Shown in pieces: positions 54,673 to 63,567 of a stretch of 64,000 bases of DNA. A program made the position numbers and the translations under genes. The notes under the pieces are model-generated. The model did no database searches. It was not told the DNA's origin and was given only the letters and a program-made list of their open reading frames with translations. Numbering within the stretch: the first letter of the stretch is position 1; each line of letters begins with the position of its first letter. Source of the stretch: Aquabacter spiritensis (GTDB lineage: Bacteria; Pseudomonadota; Alphaproteobacteria; Rhizobiales; Xanthobacteraceae); assembly GCF_004346185.1 (NCBI RefSeq), contig NZ_SMAI01000007.1, forward strand, positions 62,001-126,000, read 5' to 3'.

Positions 54673-55835
54673 TGCCCGCGATCCATCTGCCCACCGCTTC
54701 CGGCCGCCTGGAGGCCTATCGCACCGGCGCCGCCTCGCCGTTCCCGACCCGGCAGTCCGGTCCGTTCACCCGCATCGCCTTCGCGGCCGCCCATGTGGTG
54801 GCCGATCCGCTCCGATCGGAAAATCCCTGGCTCGACGCGGCGATCGACTGGGACCGCACGATCGCCTATCGCGAACACCTCTGGGACCTCGGTTTCCAGG
54901 TCGCCGAAGCGATGGACACCGCGCAGCGCGGCATGGGGGTCGATTGGCCGACCTCGCTGGACTTGATCCGCCGCTCGGTCGCCGCCGCGAAGGCGCGGGG
55001 CGCGGGGGTCTATTCCGGCGCGGGCACCGACCATCTCGCGCCGGAGGCGGCGCGCACGCTCGAGGACGTGATCCACGCCTATGAGGAGCAGATCGCCGCG
55101 ATCGAGGCGGTCGGCGGGCGTATCATCCTCATGGCTTCGCGCGCGCTCGCGCGGGTCGCGCGCGGCGCCGAGGATTATGGCTTCGTCTATGACCGGGTGC
55201 TGTCGCAAGTGCGCGAGCCGGTCATCATCCATTGGCTGGGAGACATGTTCGATCCCGCCCTCGCCGGCTATTGGGGCACCCGGGCGCCGCAGGCAGCGCA
55301 GGACACGGCCCTCGACGTGATCAACCGCAACGCAGCCAAGGTGGACGGGGTCAAGGTCTCGCTGCTCGACAAGGATTTCGAGATCGCGATGCGCCGCCGT
55401 CTCGTTCCAGGCGTGCGCATGTATACCGGCGACGACTTCAATTATGCCGAACTCATCGCCGGCGACGCGCAGGGGTATTCGGACGCGCTGCTCGGCATTT
55501 TCGACGCGATCGCCCCGGCCGCCTCCGCGGCGCTGACGGCTTTGGCTGCGGGAGATGAGGAGCGCTTCCACGGCATTCTCGCGCCCACCGTGCCGCTCTC
55601 GCGCCACATCTTCCAGGCGCCGACGCGCTTCTACAAGACCGGCATCGTCTTCATGGCCTATCTCAACGGCCACCAGGATCATTTCACGCTGGTCGGCGGC
55701 CAGGAGAGCGCGCGCTCCACCCTGCACCTCGCGGAATTGTTCCGCCTCGCCGATGCGGCGGGCCTGCTGCGCGATCCCGATCTTGCGGCGGCACGCGCGC
55801 GGCCGGTCTTCGCGGCGCACGGCATCGCCGCCTGA
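54672..55835 (+). CDS. DUF993 family protein (TIM-barrel, dihydrodipicolinate synthase-like)
   Basis: A 387-residue protein I assign to DUF993 from its layout and motifs: an N-terminal FTRIAFAAAHVVADPL, DWDRTIAYREHLWDLGFQVAEAMDTAQRG, YSGAGTDHLAP, ILMASRALAR, IHWLGDMFDPALAGYWG, VDGVKVSLLDKDFEI with a barrel Lys, and TGDDFNYAELI. The Lys in KVSLLD may be a Schiff-base residue as in class I aldolases. It is the last gene of the operon. No experimentally known role comes to mind. Confidence 0.75.
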   Translation: MPAIHLPTASGRLEAYRTGAASPFPTRQSGPFTRIAFAAAHVVADPLRSENPWLDAAIDWDRTIAYREHLWDLGFQVAEAMDTAQRGMGVDWPTSLDLIRRSVAAAKARGAGVYSGAGTDHLAPEAARTLEDVIHAYEEQIAAIEAVGGRIILMASRALARVARGAEDYGFVYDRVLSQVREPVIIHWLGDMFDPALAGYWGTRAPQAAQDTALDVINRNAAKVDGVKVSLLDKDFEIAMRRRLVPGVRMYTGDDFNYAELIAGDAQGYSDALLGIFDAIAPAASAALTALAAGDEERFHGILAPTVPLSRHIFQAPTRFYKTGIVFMAYLNGHQDHFTLVGGQESARSTLHLAELFRLADAAGLLRDPDLAAARARPVFAAHGIAA

Positions 55836-55871
55836 CGGCCCGGATCGGGCCACCGGCGGCGGCGGCTCGTC

Positions 55872-56645
55872 CTATTTCTCGACGAAGGCCTTTTCGATCA
55901 CGAAATGGCCGGGCTCGGACATGCTGCCTTCCCTGAAGCCCTGGGCGTCCAAGAGACCGCGCACGTCCTTCAGCATGGCCGGGCTTCCGCACATCATCAC
56001 GCGGTCGCTTTCGATGTCGAGCGGCGGCAGACCGAGATCGGCATACAGCTTCCCCGACGCCATCAGGTCGGTGATCCGCCCGGTATTGCGGAAGGCCTCG
56101 CGCGTCACGGTCGGATAATAGATCAGCTTCTCCTGCACCGCCGGACCGAGAAATTCGTCCTCCGGCAGATCGCGGGTGATGAGATCCTCGTAAGCGAGTT
56201 CGGACACCGTGCGGCAGCCATGGACGAGCACGACCTTCTCGAACCGCTCATAGGTCGCCGGGTCGCGGATGATGCTCATGAAGGGCGCGAGACCGGTGCC
56301 TGTGCCGAGCAGATAGAGATGTCGGCCCGGCAGGAGATTATCGTGGATCAGCGTGCCCGTCGGCTTGCGTCCGACCAGGATCGTGTCGCCCACCTTCAGG
56401 TGCTGGAGGCGCGAGGTGAGCGGGCCGTTCTGGACCTTGATCGAGAAGAATTCGAGCTGCTCGTCATGGTTCGGCGAGACCATGGAATAGGCCCGGACCA
56501 GCGGGCGGCCTTCCACTTCGAGGCCGATCATCGTGAACTGGCCGTTGATGAAGCGCAGGCTGCGGCTGCGCGTGGTGCGGAAGGAGAACAGCGTGTCGGT
56601 CCAGTGATGGACGGAGAGCACGGCTTCGTGGTCGAAATTGCTCAT
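55872..56645 (-). CDS. fpr: Ferredoxin-NADP reductase
   Basis: A 257-residue flavoenzyme passing electrons between NADPH and ferredoxin or flavodoxin. FAD-binding RAYSMVSPNHD near residue 51 and GKVKVGD-like LKVGDTILVGRKPTG are seen, with the NADP-binding GTGTGLAPFMSIIRD near 115 and VMMCGSPAML. The tail ends HFVIEKAFVEK, the usual plant-type subclass I ending of bacterial Fpr. It converges on the DUF993 gene and is divergent from the CoA-transferase, with an operator in between. Confidence 0.93.
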   Translation of the reverse strand: MSNFDHEAVLSVHHWTDTLFSFRTTRSRSLRFINGQFTMIGLEVEGRPLVRAYSMVSPNHDEQLEFFSIKVQNGPLTSRLQHLKVGDTILVGRKPTGTLIHDNLLPGRHLYLLGTGTGLAPFMSIIRDPATYERFEKVVLVHGCRTVSELAYEDLITRDLPEDEFLGPAVQEKLIYYPTVTREAFRNTGRITDLMASGKLYADLGLPPLDIESDRVMMCGSPAMLKDVRGLLDAQGFREGSMSEPGHFVIEKAFVEK

Positions 56646-56728
56646 GGTCGGTACCGGATGGCGTTGCGATGGACTCGGCGCAGGCCGCGGCGGGCGGACG
56701 AATTGACCGTCTCAGGTCGGCAGCTATA

Positions 56729-56746
56729 TAACTAACTAGTGAGTTA
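56729..56746 (+). promoter_or_regulatory. Operator dyad between fpr and the CoA-transferase gene
   Basis: An 18-base dyad TAACTAACT/AGTGAGTTA (8 of 9 pairs) is centred at 56737-56738, inside the AT-rich stretch that separates the divergent genes. A TetR-type gene lies at the end of the same transcript, so autoregulation through this site is likely but unproven. Confidence 0.5.
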
Positions 56747-56809
56747 CACAAGATGAGAGACCCGCTCGCCTTTCATACCGGCGGCGAAGCGCGGCGTTGG
56801 GAGGCTTCG

Positions 56810-58414
56810 ATGGGAATGCGGGTGGTCAGCGCCGAGGATGCGGCGCGTATGGTCCAATCGGGGGACACCCTGCTCATCGGCGGCTCCGGCGGCGGCCATG
56901 CCGTGCCGGACGCCCTGATCGCGGCGATCGCTGCGCGCTTCCAGGCGGAGGGCGCCCCGCGCAATCTCACCACCGTTCATCCGGTCGGCCTCGGCGACCG
57001 CAAGACACGCGGGATCGGCCATCTCGCCCATGACGGTCTTTTAAAGCGCGTGGTGTGCGGGACTCTGGTCGATTCCCCGCCCGTGGAACGGATGGCGCTC
57101 GAGGATCGCGTCGAGGCCTATACCCTTCCGCAGGGCGCGCTGTCCCAGCTCACCCGCGAAATGGCGTCCGGCCGGCCCGGCCTCGTGACCCATGTCGGTC
57201 TCAACACCTTCGTCGACCCCCGGCTGGGCGGCGGCCGCCAGAGCCCCAGCGCAACCGAGGACCTGGTCGAACTGGTCCAGCTCGCCGGGCGGGAATGGCT
57301 GTTCTTCAAGCCCTTCGTGCCGGACGTCGCGCTGCTGCGCGGCACCACGGCGGACGAGGACGGCAATGTGACGATGGAGCAGGAGGCGATCTTCGGCGAG
57401 ATGATCTCGATGGCCCAGGCGACGCGGCGGGCCGGCGGCACCGTGATCGTCCAGGTGAAGCGCCTCGCCCGGCGCGGCACGCTCAATCCCAAGCAGGTCA
57501 AGATCCCCGGCATCCTGGTGGATCTGGTCGTGGTCGAGCCGGCGCAGACCCAGACCTATGTCTCCGACTACAACCCGGCTTATGCGGGGGAGCTCAAGAT
57601 CCCCCTGTCCGCCATCGATCCTTTGCCCTTCGATCCGCGCAAAGTCATCGCCCGTCGGGCGGCCCTGGAACTCTATTCCGGTGCCGTCTGCAATCTCGGC
57701 TCCGGCATTTCGACCGGGATCGCGACCGTCGCGGCCGAAGAGGGCTGCCTCGACGCAATCACGCTCACCAATGAGCAGGGTCTGATCGGCGGCGCGCCGG
57801 CCTCAGGGAACGAGGTCGGCGCCAGCCGCAACTATCACGCGATGATCGACCAGCCCTATCAGTTCGACTTCTACGACGGCGGCGGGCTCGACCTCGCCTT
57901 CCTCTCTTTCGCGGAAGTCGACGCGGACGGCAGCGTGAACGTCTCGCGCTTCTCGGACCGGATCATCGGCCCGGGCGGCTTCATCAACATCTCGCAGAAT
58001 GCCAAGAAGGTGATCTTCTCCGGCACCTTCACCTCCGGCGGGCTCGACATCGTCTGGCCCGAGGGCCGCACCGCGATCCGCCGCGAGGGGCGTGACCGAA
58101 AGTTCGTCGCCGCGCTCCAGCAACTCACCTATAGCGGCCGGTACGCCAACAGCATCGGCCAGGAGGCGCTGTATGTCACCGAGCGTGCGGTGTTCCGGCG
58201 CAATCCCGCCGGCCGTCTGGAGCTGAGCGAGGTCGCACCCGGCATCGACCTCGCCCGCGACGTCCTGGAGCAGATGGCCTTCCGCCCGGCCATCGCCCAA
58301 GACCTGCGGACGATGGACGCGGGGCTGTTTCGCCCCGGCCCGATCGGGCTTGAACAGCGCCTGAAGCTGGCGCAACCTCCCGCCCATGCGTCCCGGTCGC
58401 GACTCAGCGCCTGA
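56810..58414 (+). CDS. Acyl-CoA:acetate/propionate-type CoA-transferase
   Basis: A 534-residue fused alpha/beta CoA-transferase (family I). The N-terminal half has DTLLIGGSGGGHAVPDALI and HPVGLGDRKTRGIGHLA; the C-terminal half carries the catalytic Glu in ITLTNEQGLIGGAPASGNEVG. It moves CoA between carboxylic acids. A plain ATG at 56753 lacks an RBS and lies against the operator; the ATG at 56810 has GGGAGG five bases upstream, so it is chosen. The TetR gene follows after 32 bases. Confidence 0.85.
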   Translation: MGMRVVSAEDAARMVQSGDTLLIGGSGGGHAVPDALIAAIAARFQAEGAPRNLTTVHPVGLGDRKTRGIGHLAHDGLLKRVVCGTLVDSPPVERMALEDRVEAYTLPQGALSQLTREMASGRPGLVTHVGLNTFVDPRLGGGRQSPSATEDLVELVQLAGREWLFFKPFVPDVALLRGTTADEDGNVTMEQEAIFGEMISMAQATRRAGGTVIVQVKRLARRGTLNPKQVKIPGILVDLVVVEPAQTQTYVSDYNPAYAGELKIPLSAIDPLPFDPRKVIARRAALELYSGAVCNLGSGISTGIATVAAEEGCLDAITLTNEQGLIGGAPASGNEVGASRNYHAMIDQPYQFDFYDGGGLDLAFLSFAEVDADGSVNVSRFSDRIIGPGGFINISQNAKKVIFSGTFTSGGLDIVWPEGRTAIRREGRDRKFVAALQQLTYSGRYANSIGQEALYVTERAVFRRNPAGRLELSEVAPGIDLARDVLEQMAFRPAIAQDLRTMDAGLFRPGPIGLEQRLKLAQPPAHASRSRLSA

Positions 58415-58446
58415 GTGCGCGCGAGCCCGCTTCCCCGAAAGGCCCG

Positions 58447-59202
58447 ATGACCGTCCCCGATCCCGCCACCCGCCGGAAGCCCGCCCCCCGCGCCAAGCCC
58501 TCGGGCGCGCAGAGCGGCGATGCGCCGGCCGGCACGGGGAAAGACGGGCGGCCCGCCGGTGCGAAGCCGGCGGTGCGCGAGGTGGTGACGCGCGACGCCG
58601 ACAAGACGCGGATGCGGATCCTCGAAGCCGCGCAGGCCGAGTTCGCCCGAAAGGGGCTCGCCGGGGCGCGGGTCGATCTGGTCGCCGAGGAGGCCGGCGC
58701 CAACAAGCGCATGATCTATTATTATTTCGGCAGCAAGGAGGACCTCTATGTCGCGGTCCTCGAGCGCGTCTATACCGACATGCGCGTCGCCGAGGCGGAG
58801 CTCGAACTCGAGGACCTGCCGCCGGTGGCGGCGATCACCCGCTTGGTCGAATTCAAGTTCGACTATCCCGCCGCCCATCCCCATCTCATTACGCTGCTCA
58901 ACGGCGAGAACATGCTGGGCGGGGAATATCTGCGCCGGTCGACGCGGCTGCGGGAGATGCAGATTTCACTGATCGAGCGGCTGAAGGCGATCCTCGCCCA
59001 GGGGGCGCAGGACGGGTCCGTCCGATCGGGCATCGACCCGCTGCACCTCTATATGACCATCTCGGCGATCAGCTATTTCTACTTCTCCAACACGCCGACC
59101 CTCTCCACCGCCTTCGGCCGCGACCTCGCTACCCCCGAGGAGCGGGCGATCCGGCGGCGCCACGTCGTGGAGGTGGTCACGCGCTTCATCGCGGCGGCGT
59201 GA
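58447..59202 (+). CDS. TetR-family transcriptional regulator
   Basis: A 251-residue regulator with an unusually long, Pro/Lys/Ala-rich disordered N-terminus of about 50 residues. The helix-turn-helix follows: MRILEAAQAEFARKGLAGARVDLVAEEAGANKRMIYYYFGSKEDLY. The C-terminal ligand domain is helical (LIERLKAILAQGAQDGSVR, ISAISYFYFSN). It sits in the CoA-transferase transcript, so it likely controls that promoter and maybe fpr. Converges with dnaJ. Confidence 0.87.
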   Translation: MTVPDPATRRKPAPRAKPSGAQSGDAPAGTGKDGRPAGAKPAVREVVTRDADKTRMRILEAAQAEFARKGLAGARVDLVAEEAGANKRMIYYYFGSKEDLYVAVLERVYTDMRVAEAELELEDLPPVAAITRLVEFKFDYPAAHPHLITLLNGENMLGGEYLRRSTRLREMQISLIERLKAILAQGAQDGSVRSGIDPLHLYMTISAISYFYFSNTPTLSTAFGRDLATPEERAIRRRHVVEVVTRFIAAA

Positions 59203-59212
59203 TCCGCGCGCT

Positions 59213-60355
59213 TCAGTCGTCCGAAGCGCCCTGGAAAAAATCCTTCATCTTGGCGAAGAAGCCGTTGGATTCCGGATGGGTGTCGGAGGAGCATTCGCGC
59301 TCGAATTCCGCCAGCAGGTCCCTCTGGCGCTTGGTGAGGTTCTGGGGGGTCTCGACGACGACCTGAACGTACATGTCGCCGAACGTGCGCGACCGCAGCA
59401 CCGGCATTCCCTTGCCGGCGAGCCGCAACTGCTTGCCGGACTGCGTCCCCTCGGGGATGCGCACCTTGGTCTTCTCGCCGTCCATGGCCGGCACCTCGAC
59501 GGTACCGCCGAGCGCGGCGGTCACCATCGAGATCGGCGCCCGGCAGTAAAGGTCCGCCCCCTCGCGCTGGAAGAAGGGGTGCGGCTCGATCGACAGGAAG
59601 ATATAGAGGTCCCCCGGCGTGCCGCCGCGCATGCCGGCCTCGCCCTCGCCGCCGAGCCGGATGCGCGTGCCGTCCTCGACCCCGGCCGGAATCTGAACCG
59701 ACAGGTTGCGCTCGCGCGTCACCCGTCCCGCGCCGCCGCACGACGTGCAGGGATCCTCGATCAGGCTGCCCCGGCCCTGGCAGGCGGGACAGGTGCGCTC
59801 CAGCGTGAAAAAGCCCTGGGCGTGGCGGATCTTCCCGGCCCCGCCGCAGGTCCGGCAGACCTTGGGCTGGGTGCCGGGCTTGGCGCCGGTTCCCGAACAT
59901 GTTTCGCACACCACGGAGGTCGGGATGCGGATCTCGGCCGTCTTGCCGGCATAGGCCTCTTCGAGGCTGATCTCCATATTATAGCGCAGGTCCGCCCCGC
60001 GCCCACGGCCGCCCGATGCGCCACGCGCCCGCCCGCCCATCTGTCCACCGAACAGATCGTCGAAAATGTCGGCGAAGGTCGAGGCGAAGTCGGAGCCGAA
60101 CCCCGGCCCGCCCGGCCCGCCCATGCCGTTCTCGAACGCGGCGTGGCCGAACCGATCATAGGCCGCGCGCTTCTGCGGGTCCTTCAAGACCTCATAGGCC
60201 TCGCTGACTTCCTTGAATTGAACCTCCGCCTCCGCATTGCCCGGATTGCGGTCGGGATGCCATTTCATCGCAAGCTTGCGATAGGAAGCTTTCAGCACCG
60301 TCTCATCGGCGCCGCGCTCGCAGCCGAGAACCTCGTAATAATCGCGCTTCGCCAT
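59213..60355 (-). CDS. dnaJ: Chaperone protein DnaJ
   Basis: A 380-residue type I Hsp40. The J domain has the HPD motif in [11 protein letters not shown], followed by a Gly/Phe-rich stretch, four CxxCxGxG zinc repeats ([48 protein letters not shown]), and substrate domains. It stimulates DnaK ATPase. The usual dnaK partner lies upstream on the same strand, but an SGNH hydrolase gene intervenes. Confidence 0.97.
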   Translation of the reverse strand: MAKRDYYEVLGCERGADETVLKASYRKLAMKWHPDRNPGNAEAEVQFKEVSEAYEVLKDPQKRAAYDRFGHAAFENGMGGPGGPGFGSDFASTFADIFDDLFGGQMGGRARGASGGRGRGADLRYNMEISLEEAYAGKTAEIRIPTSVVCETCSGTGAKPGTQPKVCRTCGGAGKIRHAQGFFTLERTCPACQGRGSLIEDPCTSCGGAGRVTRERNLSVQIPAGVEDGTRIRLGGEGEAGMRGGTPGDLYIFLSIEPHPFFQREGADLYCRAPISMVTAALGGTVEVPAMDGEKTKVRIPEGTQSGKQLRLAGKGMPVLRSRTFGDMYVQVVVETPQNLTKRQRDLLAEFERECSSDTHPESNGFFAKMKDFFQGASDD

Positions 60356-60376
60356 GGCTTCCTACATGCTGTCTCT

Positions 60377-60400
60377 CGTTCCGGCCGGAACGCTTATAAG
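60377..60400. promoter_or_regulatory. Palindromes between the SGNH hydrolase and dnaJ
   Basis: CGTTCCGGCCGGAACG (60377-60392) is a perfect 16-base palindrome directly next to CTTATAAG (60393-60400), overlapping the end of the SGNH gene. They lie 22 bases before the dnaJ ATG. Candidate operator or weak structured leader; no heat-shock element (CIRCE) is seen. Confidence 0.35.
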
Positions 60401-61389
60401 GCGGGGGCCGCACGGCAGGAATCGGGCTGTCCGGCGGCAAGCTCGGCCAGAACCCCGATCACACCCGAGGTGAGCGCGCCTTCGAGAACCGCTTGACCCG
60501 CCGCCGTCAGGTGGATGCCGTCGCGATAGAGGGTTTCCCCGCCAGGCGGGTTCCGCTCCACCGGCCCGAGATCCAGATAAGCAGCGCCGCCGGCAAGTGC
60601 AATCTCTCGCAGCCTTTCCCCGTCCTTTATCTCGTCTGGCGGCGCGTCCCCGCTCAGCTCCTCGAGGGTCCGGTGATGGAGCACGACGACCTGCTTCGTC
60701 TTGCTCCGCGCCTCCGCCAGGAGGTCGGTGAGGATCGCCTCGGCCGCCTTTGGGTCGTCCACCCCGGGCCGCGCGATCCCCTCCTCCGGAACCGGCAGGA
60801 ATTGAGCGACGAAGGGGACATAGCGGGGAAGATACCGCTCGACCGCCTCGAACAGTGCGAGCGGCGGCGCCTGGGCGGGGAAATTCGGCCCCATGTCCGG
60901 GTGGAACGCCGCACGCTGATGGAGATCATGCGTGCTGAGGACGAACACCGCGACGTCGGCGTCGAACCATCCGAACCGCTCAAGATAGGCCTTCTGGTGC
61001 TCCGGGGCCCATCCGCCGGCCGAGATATTGGCGACCCAAATTGGCCGACGAAGCGCGTCCGCGAGCTTGCGCTCGGCGACCGACGTTGCGATGACCCTTT
61101 GGTCGACCACGGCCCCGCCGTTGAGCACACTGTCCCCGACGACGAGAACCCGGAATTCGCAGGGCTCCTTCGTCGGCGAGGGATCGCGCGCCCGCATGCC
61201 GTAGGCGTTCACGGAATAGACCATGCCAAACCGCTGATAGGTTTGAGACGGTTTGAGGAGATAATCGACCTTCGGGTCTCGGACGGACAAGGGCGGATCT
61301 CCCAGCCCCAGCCCCAGTCGCAGGACCATTTCCGTTCCGAAGATCAGCAGCAGGAGGGCGCCGCCCCCCAAAAGCCAAACCCTGCGCAT
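60394..61389 (-). CDS. SGNH/GDSL-family hydrolase, membrane-anchored
   Basis: A 331-residue protein with an N-terminal hydrophobic anchor (VWLLGGGALLLLIFGTEMVL). The SGNH block I is VLVVGDSVLNGG with the nucleophile Ser near residue 85, block II-like ISAGGWAPEHQ, and block V DGIHLTAAGQAVLEG with Asp and His. A periplasmic esterase or acyltransferase partner (O-acetyl-sugar type) is likely. It is inserted between dnaK and dnaJ, preceded by a hairpin at 61396-61417. Confidence 0.8.
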   Translation of the reverse strand: MRRVWLLGGGALLLLIFGTEMVLRLGLGLGDPPLSVRDPKVDYLLKPSQTYQRFGMVYSVNAYGMRARDPSPTKEPCEFRVLVVGDSVLNGGAVVDQRVIATSVAERKLADALRRPIWVANISAGGWAPEHQKAYLERFGWFDADVAVFVLSTHDLHQRAAFHPDMGPNFPAQAPPLALFEAVERYLPRYVPFVAQFLPVPEEGIARPGVDDPKAAEAILTDLLAEARSKTKQVVVLHHRTLEELSGDAPPDEIKDGERLREIALAGGAAYLDLGPVERNPPGGETLYRDGIHLTAAGQAVLEGALTSGVIGVLAELAAGQPDSCRAAPAL

Positions 61390-61395
61390 GAAAGC

Positions 61396-61417
61396 CCCCC
61401 GACCTTACGGCCGGGGG
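61396..61417 (-). terminator. Hairpin between dnaK and the SGNH gene
   Basis: On the minus strand a 9-bp stem with one G-U pair (61396-61404 with 61409-61417) carries a GUAA tetraloop, then GCUUUC and the SGNH ATG at 61389. It may terminate most dnaK transcripts or mask the SGNH ribosome-binding site. Confidence 0.5.
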
Positions 61418-61461
61418 AATATCACACGTCAGATCTCGGCATCCAAAGCCCGACCTTGTGA

Positions 61462-63357
61462 TCAGGCCGACTTCTTCTTGTCGTCGTCGACTTCGGTGAA
61501 CTCCGCATCCACCACGTCGTCCGGCTTCGCGTCGGGCTGCGGGCCGCCGCTCTGCTGGGAGGCGTACATCGCTTCGCCCAGCTTGAGGGACGCCTGCGCG
61601 AGCACCTGGGTCTTTGCCTGAATGGCGTCGACATCGCCGCCTTCCAGCGCCGTCTTCAGTTCGGCGAGCGCCGTTTCGATCGCGCCCTTCTCCGCCGCGC
61701 CGACCTTGTCGCCGTGCTCGGCGAGGGCCTTTTCGGTGGAGTGGACGAGCGCCTCGCCGTGATTCTTGGCTTCCGCCAAGGCGCGGCGCTTCTTGTCCTC
61801 GGCCGCGTGGCTCTCGGCGTCCTTCACCATCTTCTCGATGTCGGCGTCATTGAGCCCGCCCGAGGCCTGGATGCGGATCTGCTGCTCCTTCCCGGTGCCC
61901 TTGTCCTTCGCAGAGACCTGGACGATGCCGTTGGCGTCGATGTCGAAGGTCACTTCGATCTGCGGCACGCCGCGCGGCGCCGGCGGGATCCCCAGCAGGT
62001 CGAACTGGCCGAGGATCTTGTTGTCCGCCGCCATTTCGCGCTCGCCCTGGAACACGCGGATCGTCACCGCGGTCTGGCCGTCCTCCGCGGTCGAGAACAC
62101 CTGGGACTTCTTGGTCGGGATCGTGGTGTTGCGGTCGATCAGGCGCGTGAACACACCGCCCAGCGTCTCGATGCCCAGCGAGAGCGGGGTCACGTCGAGC
62201 AGCAGCACGTCCTTCACGTCGCCCTGCAGCACGCCCGCCTGGATCGCGGCGCCGATGGCGACCACCTCGTCCGGATTGACGCCCTTATGGGGCTCCTTGC
62301 CGAAGAACTGCTTCACCATCTCCTGGACCTTCGGCATGCGGGTCATGCCGCCGACCAGGACCACTTCGTCGATCTGCGCGGCGGACAGGCCGGCATCCTT
62401 CAGCGCGAGCCGGCACGGCTCCATGGTCCGCTGGATCAGGTCGTCCACCAGGGCCTCGAACTTGGCGCGGGTGAGCTTCATCGTCAGATGCTTCGGCCCG
62501 GAGGCGTCGGCGGTGATGAAGGGCAGGTTGATCTCGGTCTGGGTCGCGGACGACAATTCGATCTTCGCCTTCTCTGCGGCCTCCTTGAGGCGCTGCAGGG
62601 CGAGCTTGTCGTTGCGCAGGTCGATGCCCTGCTCCTTCTTGAACTCGTCGGCGAGATAATTGACGAGCCGCATGTCGAAGTCTTCGCCGCCCAGGAACGT
62701 GTCGCCGTTCGTGGACTTCACTTCGAACACGCCGTCGCCGATCTCGAGCACCGACACGTCGAACGTGCCGCCGCCGAGGTCATAGACCGCGATGGTGCCG
62801 GTGTTCTTCTTGTCGAGGCCGTAAGCGAGCGCGGCCGCGGTCGGCTCGTTGATGATCCGCAGCACGTCCAGGCCCGCAATCCGGCCGGCATCCTTGGTGG
62901 CCTGACGCTGGGCGTCGTTGAAATAGGCGGGGACGGTGATGACCGCCTTCTCGACCTTCTCGCCGAGGAACGATTCGGCCGTCTCCTTCATCTTCTGAAG
63001 GATGAAGGCGGAAATCTGCGACGGCGAATATTTCTTGCCGTCCGACTCGACCCAGGCGTCGCCATTGTCGGCGCGGACGATCTTGTAGGGGACGAGCTTC
63101 TTGTCCTTCTCGACGGTCGGGTCCTCGTAGCGGCGGCCGATCAGGCGCTTCACTGCGAAGAAGGTGCGCTCGGGATTGGTGACGCCCTGCCGTTTCGCCG
63201 GCTGGCCTACCAGCCGTTCGCCATCCTCGGTGAAGGCGACGATGGACGGCGTGGTCCGCGCGCCCTCGGCATTCTCGATGACTTTCGGGGAGGCCCCCTC
63301 CATCACCGCAACGCAGGAATTGGTGGTGCCGAGGTCGATGCCGATAATCTTGGCCAT
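61462..63357 (-). CDS. dnaK: Molecular chaperone DnaK (Hsp70)
   Basis: A 631-residue Hsp70. Nucleotide-domain motifs are [58 protein letters not shown] and [14 protein letters not shown]; the substrate domain follows [16 protein letters not shown]. The tail ends in an acidic [13 protein letters not shown], the usual alphaproteobacterial form. It binds unfolded proteins with DnaJ and GrpE. A heat-shock-type promoter lies 130-160 bases before its start. Confidence 0.98.
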   Translation of the reverse strand: MAKIIGIDLGTTNSCVAVMEGASPKVIENAEGARTTPSIVAFTEDGERLVGQPAKRQGVTNPERTFFAVKRLIGRRYEDPTVEKDKKLVPYKIVRADNGDAWVESDGKKYSPSQISAFILQKMKETAESFLGEKVEKAVITVPAYFNDAQRQATKDAGRIAGLDVLRIINEPTAAALAYGLDKKNTGTIAVYDLGGGTFDVSVLEIGDGVFEVKSTNGDTFLGGEDFDMRLVNYLADEFKKEQGIDLRNDKLALQRLKEAAEKAKIELSSATQTEINLPFITADASGPKHLTMKLTRAKFEALVDDLIQRTMEPCRLALKDAGLSAAQIDEVVLVGGMTRMPKVQEMVKQFFGKEPHKGVNPDEVVAIGAAIQAGVLQGDVKDVLLLDVTPLSLGIETLGGVFTRLIDRNTTIPTKKSQVFSTAEDGQTAVTIRVFQGEREMAADNKILGQFDLLGIPPAPRGVPQIEVTFDIDANGIVQVSAKDKGTGKEQQIRIQASGGLNDADIEKMVKDAESHAAEDKKRRALAEAKNHGEALVHSTEKALAEHGDKVGAAEKGAIETALAELKTALEGGDVDAIQAKTQVLAQASLKLGEAMYASQQSGGPQPDAKPDDVVDAEFTEVDDDKKKSA

Positions 63358-63459
63358 GTACTTCTCCTTGTCGGCAGACCGGCCGGGCCTGTGCAGCGCC
63401 CGCCAGGGATCCTGCGGGCCCCTCCCGCTTTTCTCCGCCGGCCCCCGTTGAAATAGGGT

Positions 63460-63477
63460 ACGTCGTGGTCACGACGT
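63460..63477. promoter_or_regulatory. Inverted repeat at the predicted dnaK transcript start
   Basis: ACGTCGTG-GT-CACGACGT (63460-63477) is a perfect 8-bp inverted repeat, starting about 10 bases after the -10 box. It may be a repressor site or leader hairpin. It is unlike CIRCE. Confidence 0.4.
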
Positions 63478-63486
63478 TCGTGGCGG

Positions 63487-63515
63487 ATATAGGAGGGGTG
63501 ATTTGCCGCCGCAAG
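63487..63515 (-). promoter_or_regulatory. RpoH-type heat-shock promoter of dnaK
   Basis: On the minus strand CTTG (63512-63515) and CCTATAT (63487-63493) are 18 bases apart, matching the alphaproteobacterial sigma-32 pattern CTTG-N17/18-CYTATnT as I recall it. This agrees with heat-shock control of dnaK. Confidence 0.6.
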
Positions 63516-63567
63516 GCGTGTCCGGCGCCGCTCCGCCGGTTTTTCAAAGCTTCGTGAGGTTGCACCC

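Noticed and set aside
51160-56746. Both TAACT dyads as one and the same regulator site
   Set aside because: Half-site spacing from the centre differs (4 versus 8 bases between TAACT and AGTTA), so identity is not claimed, only reported as possible.
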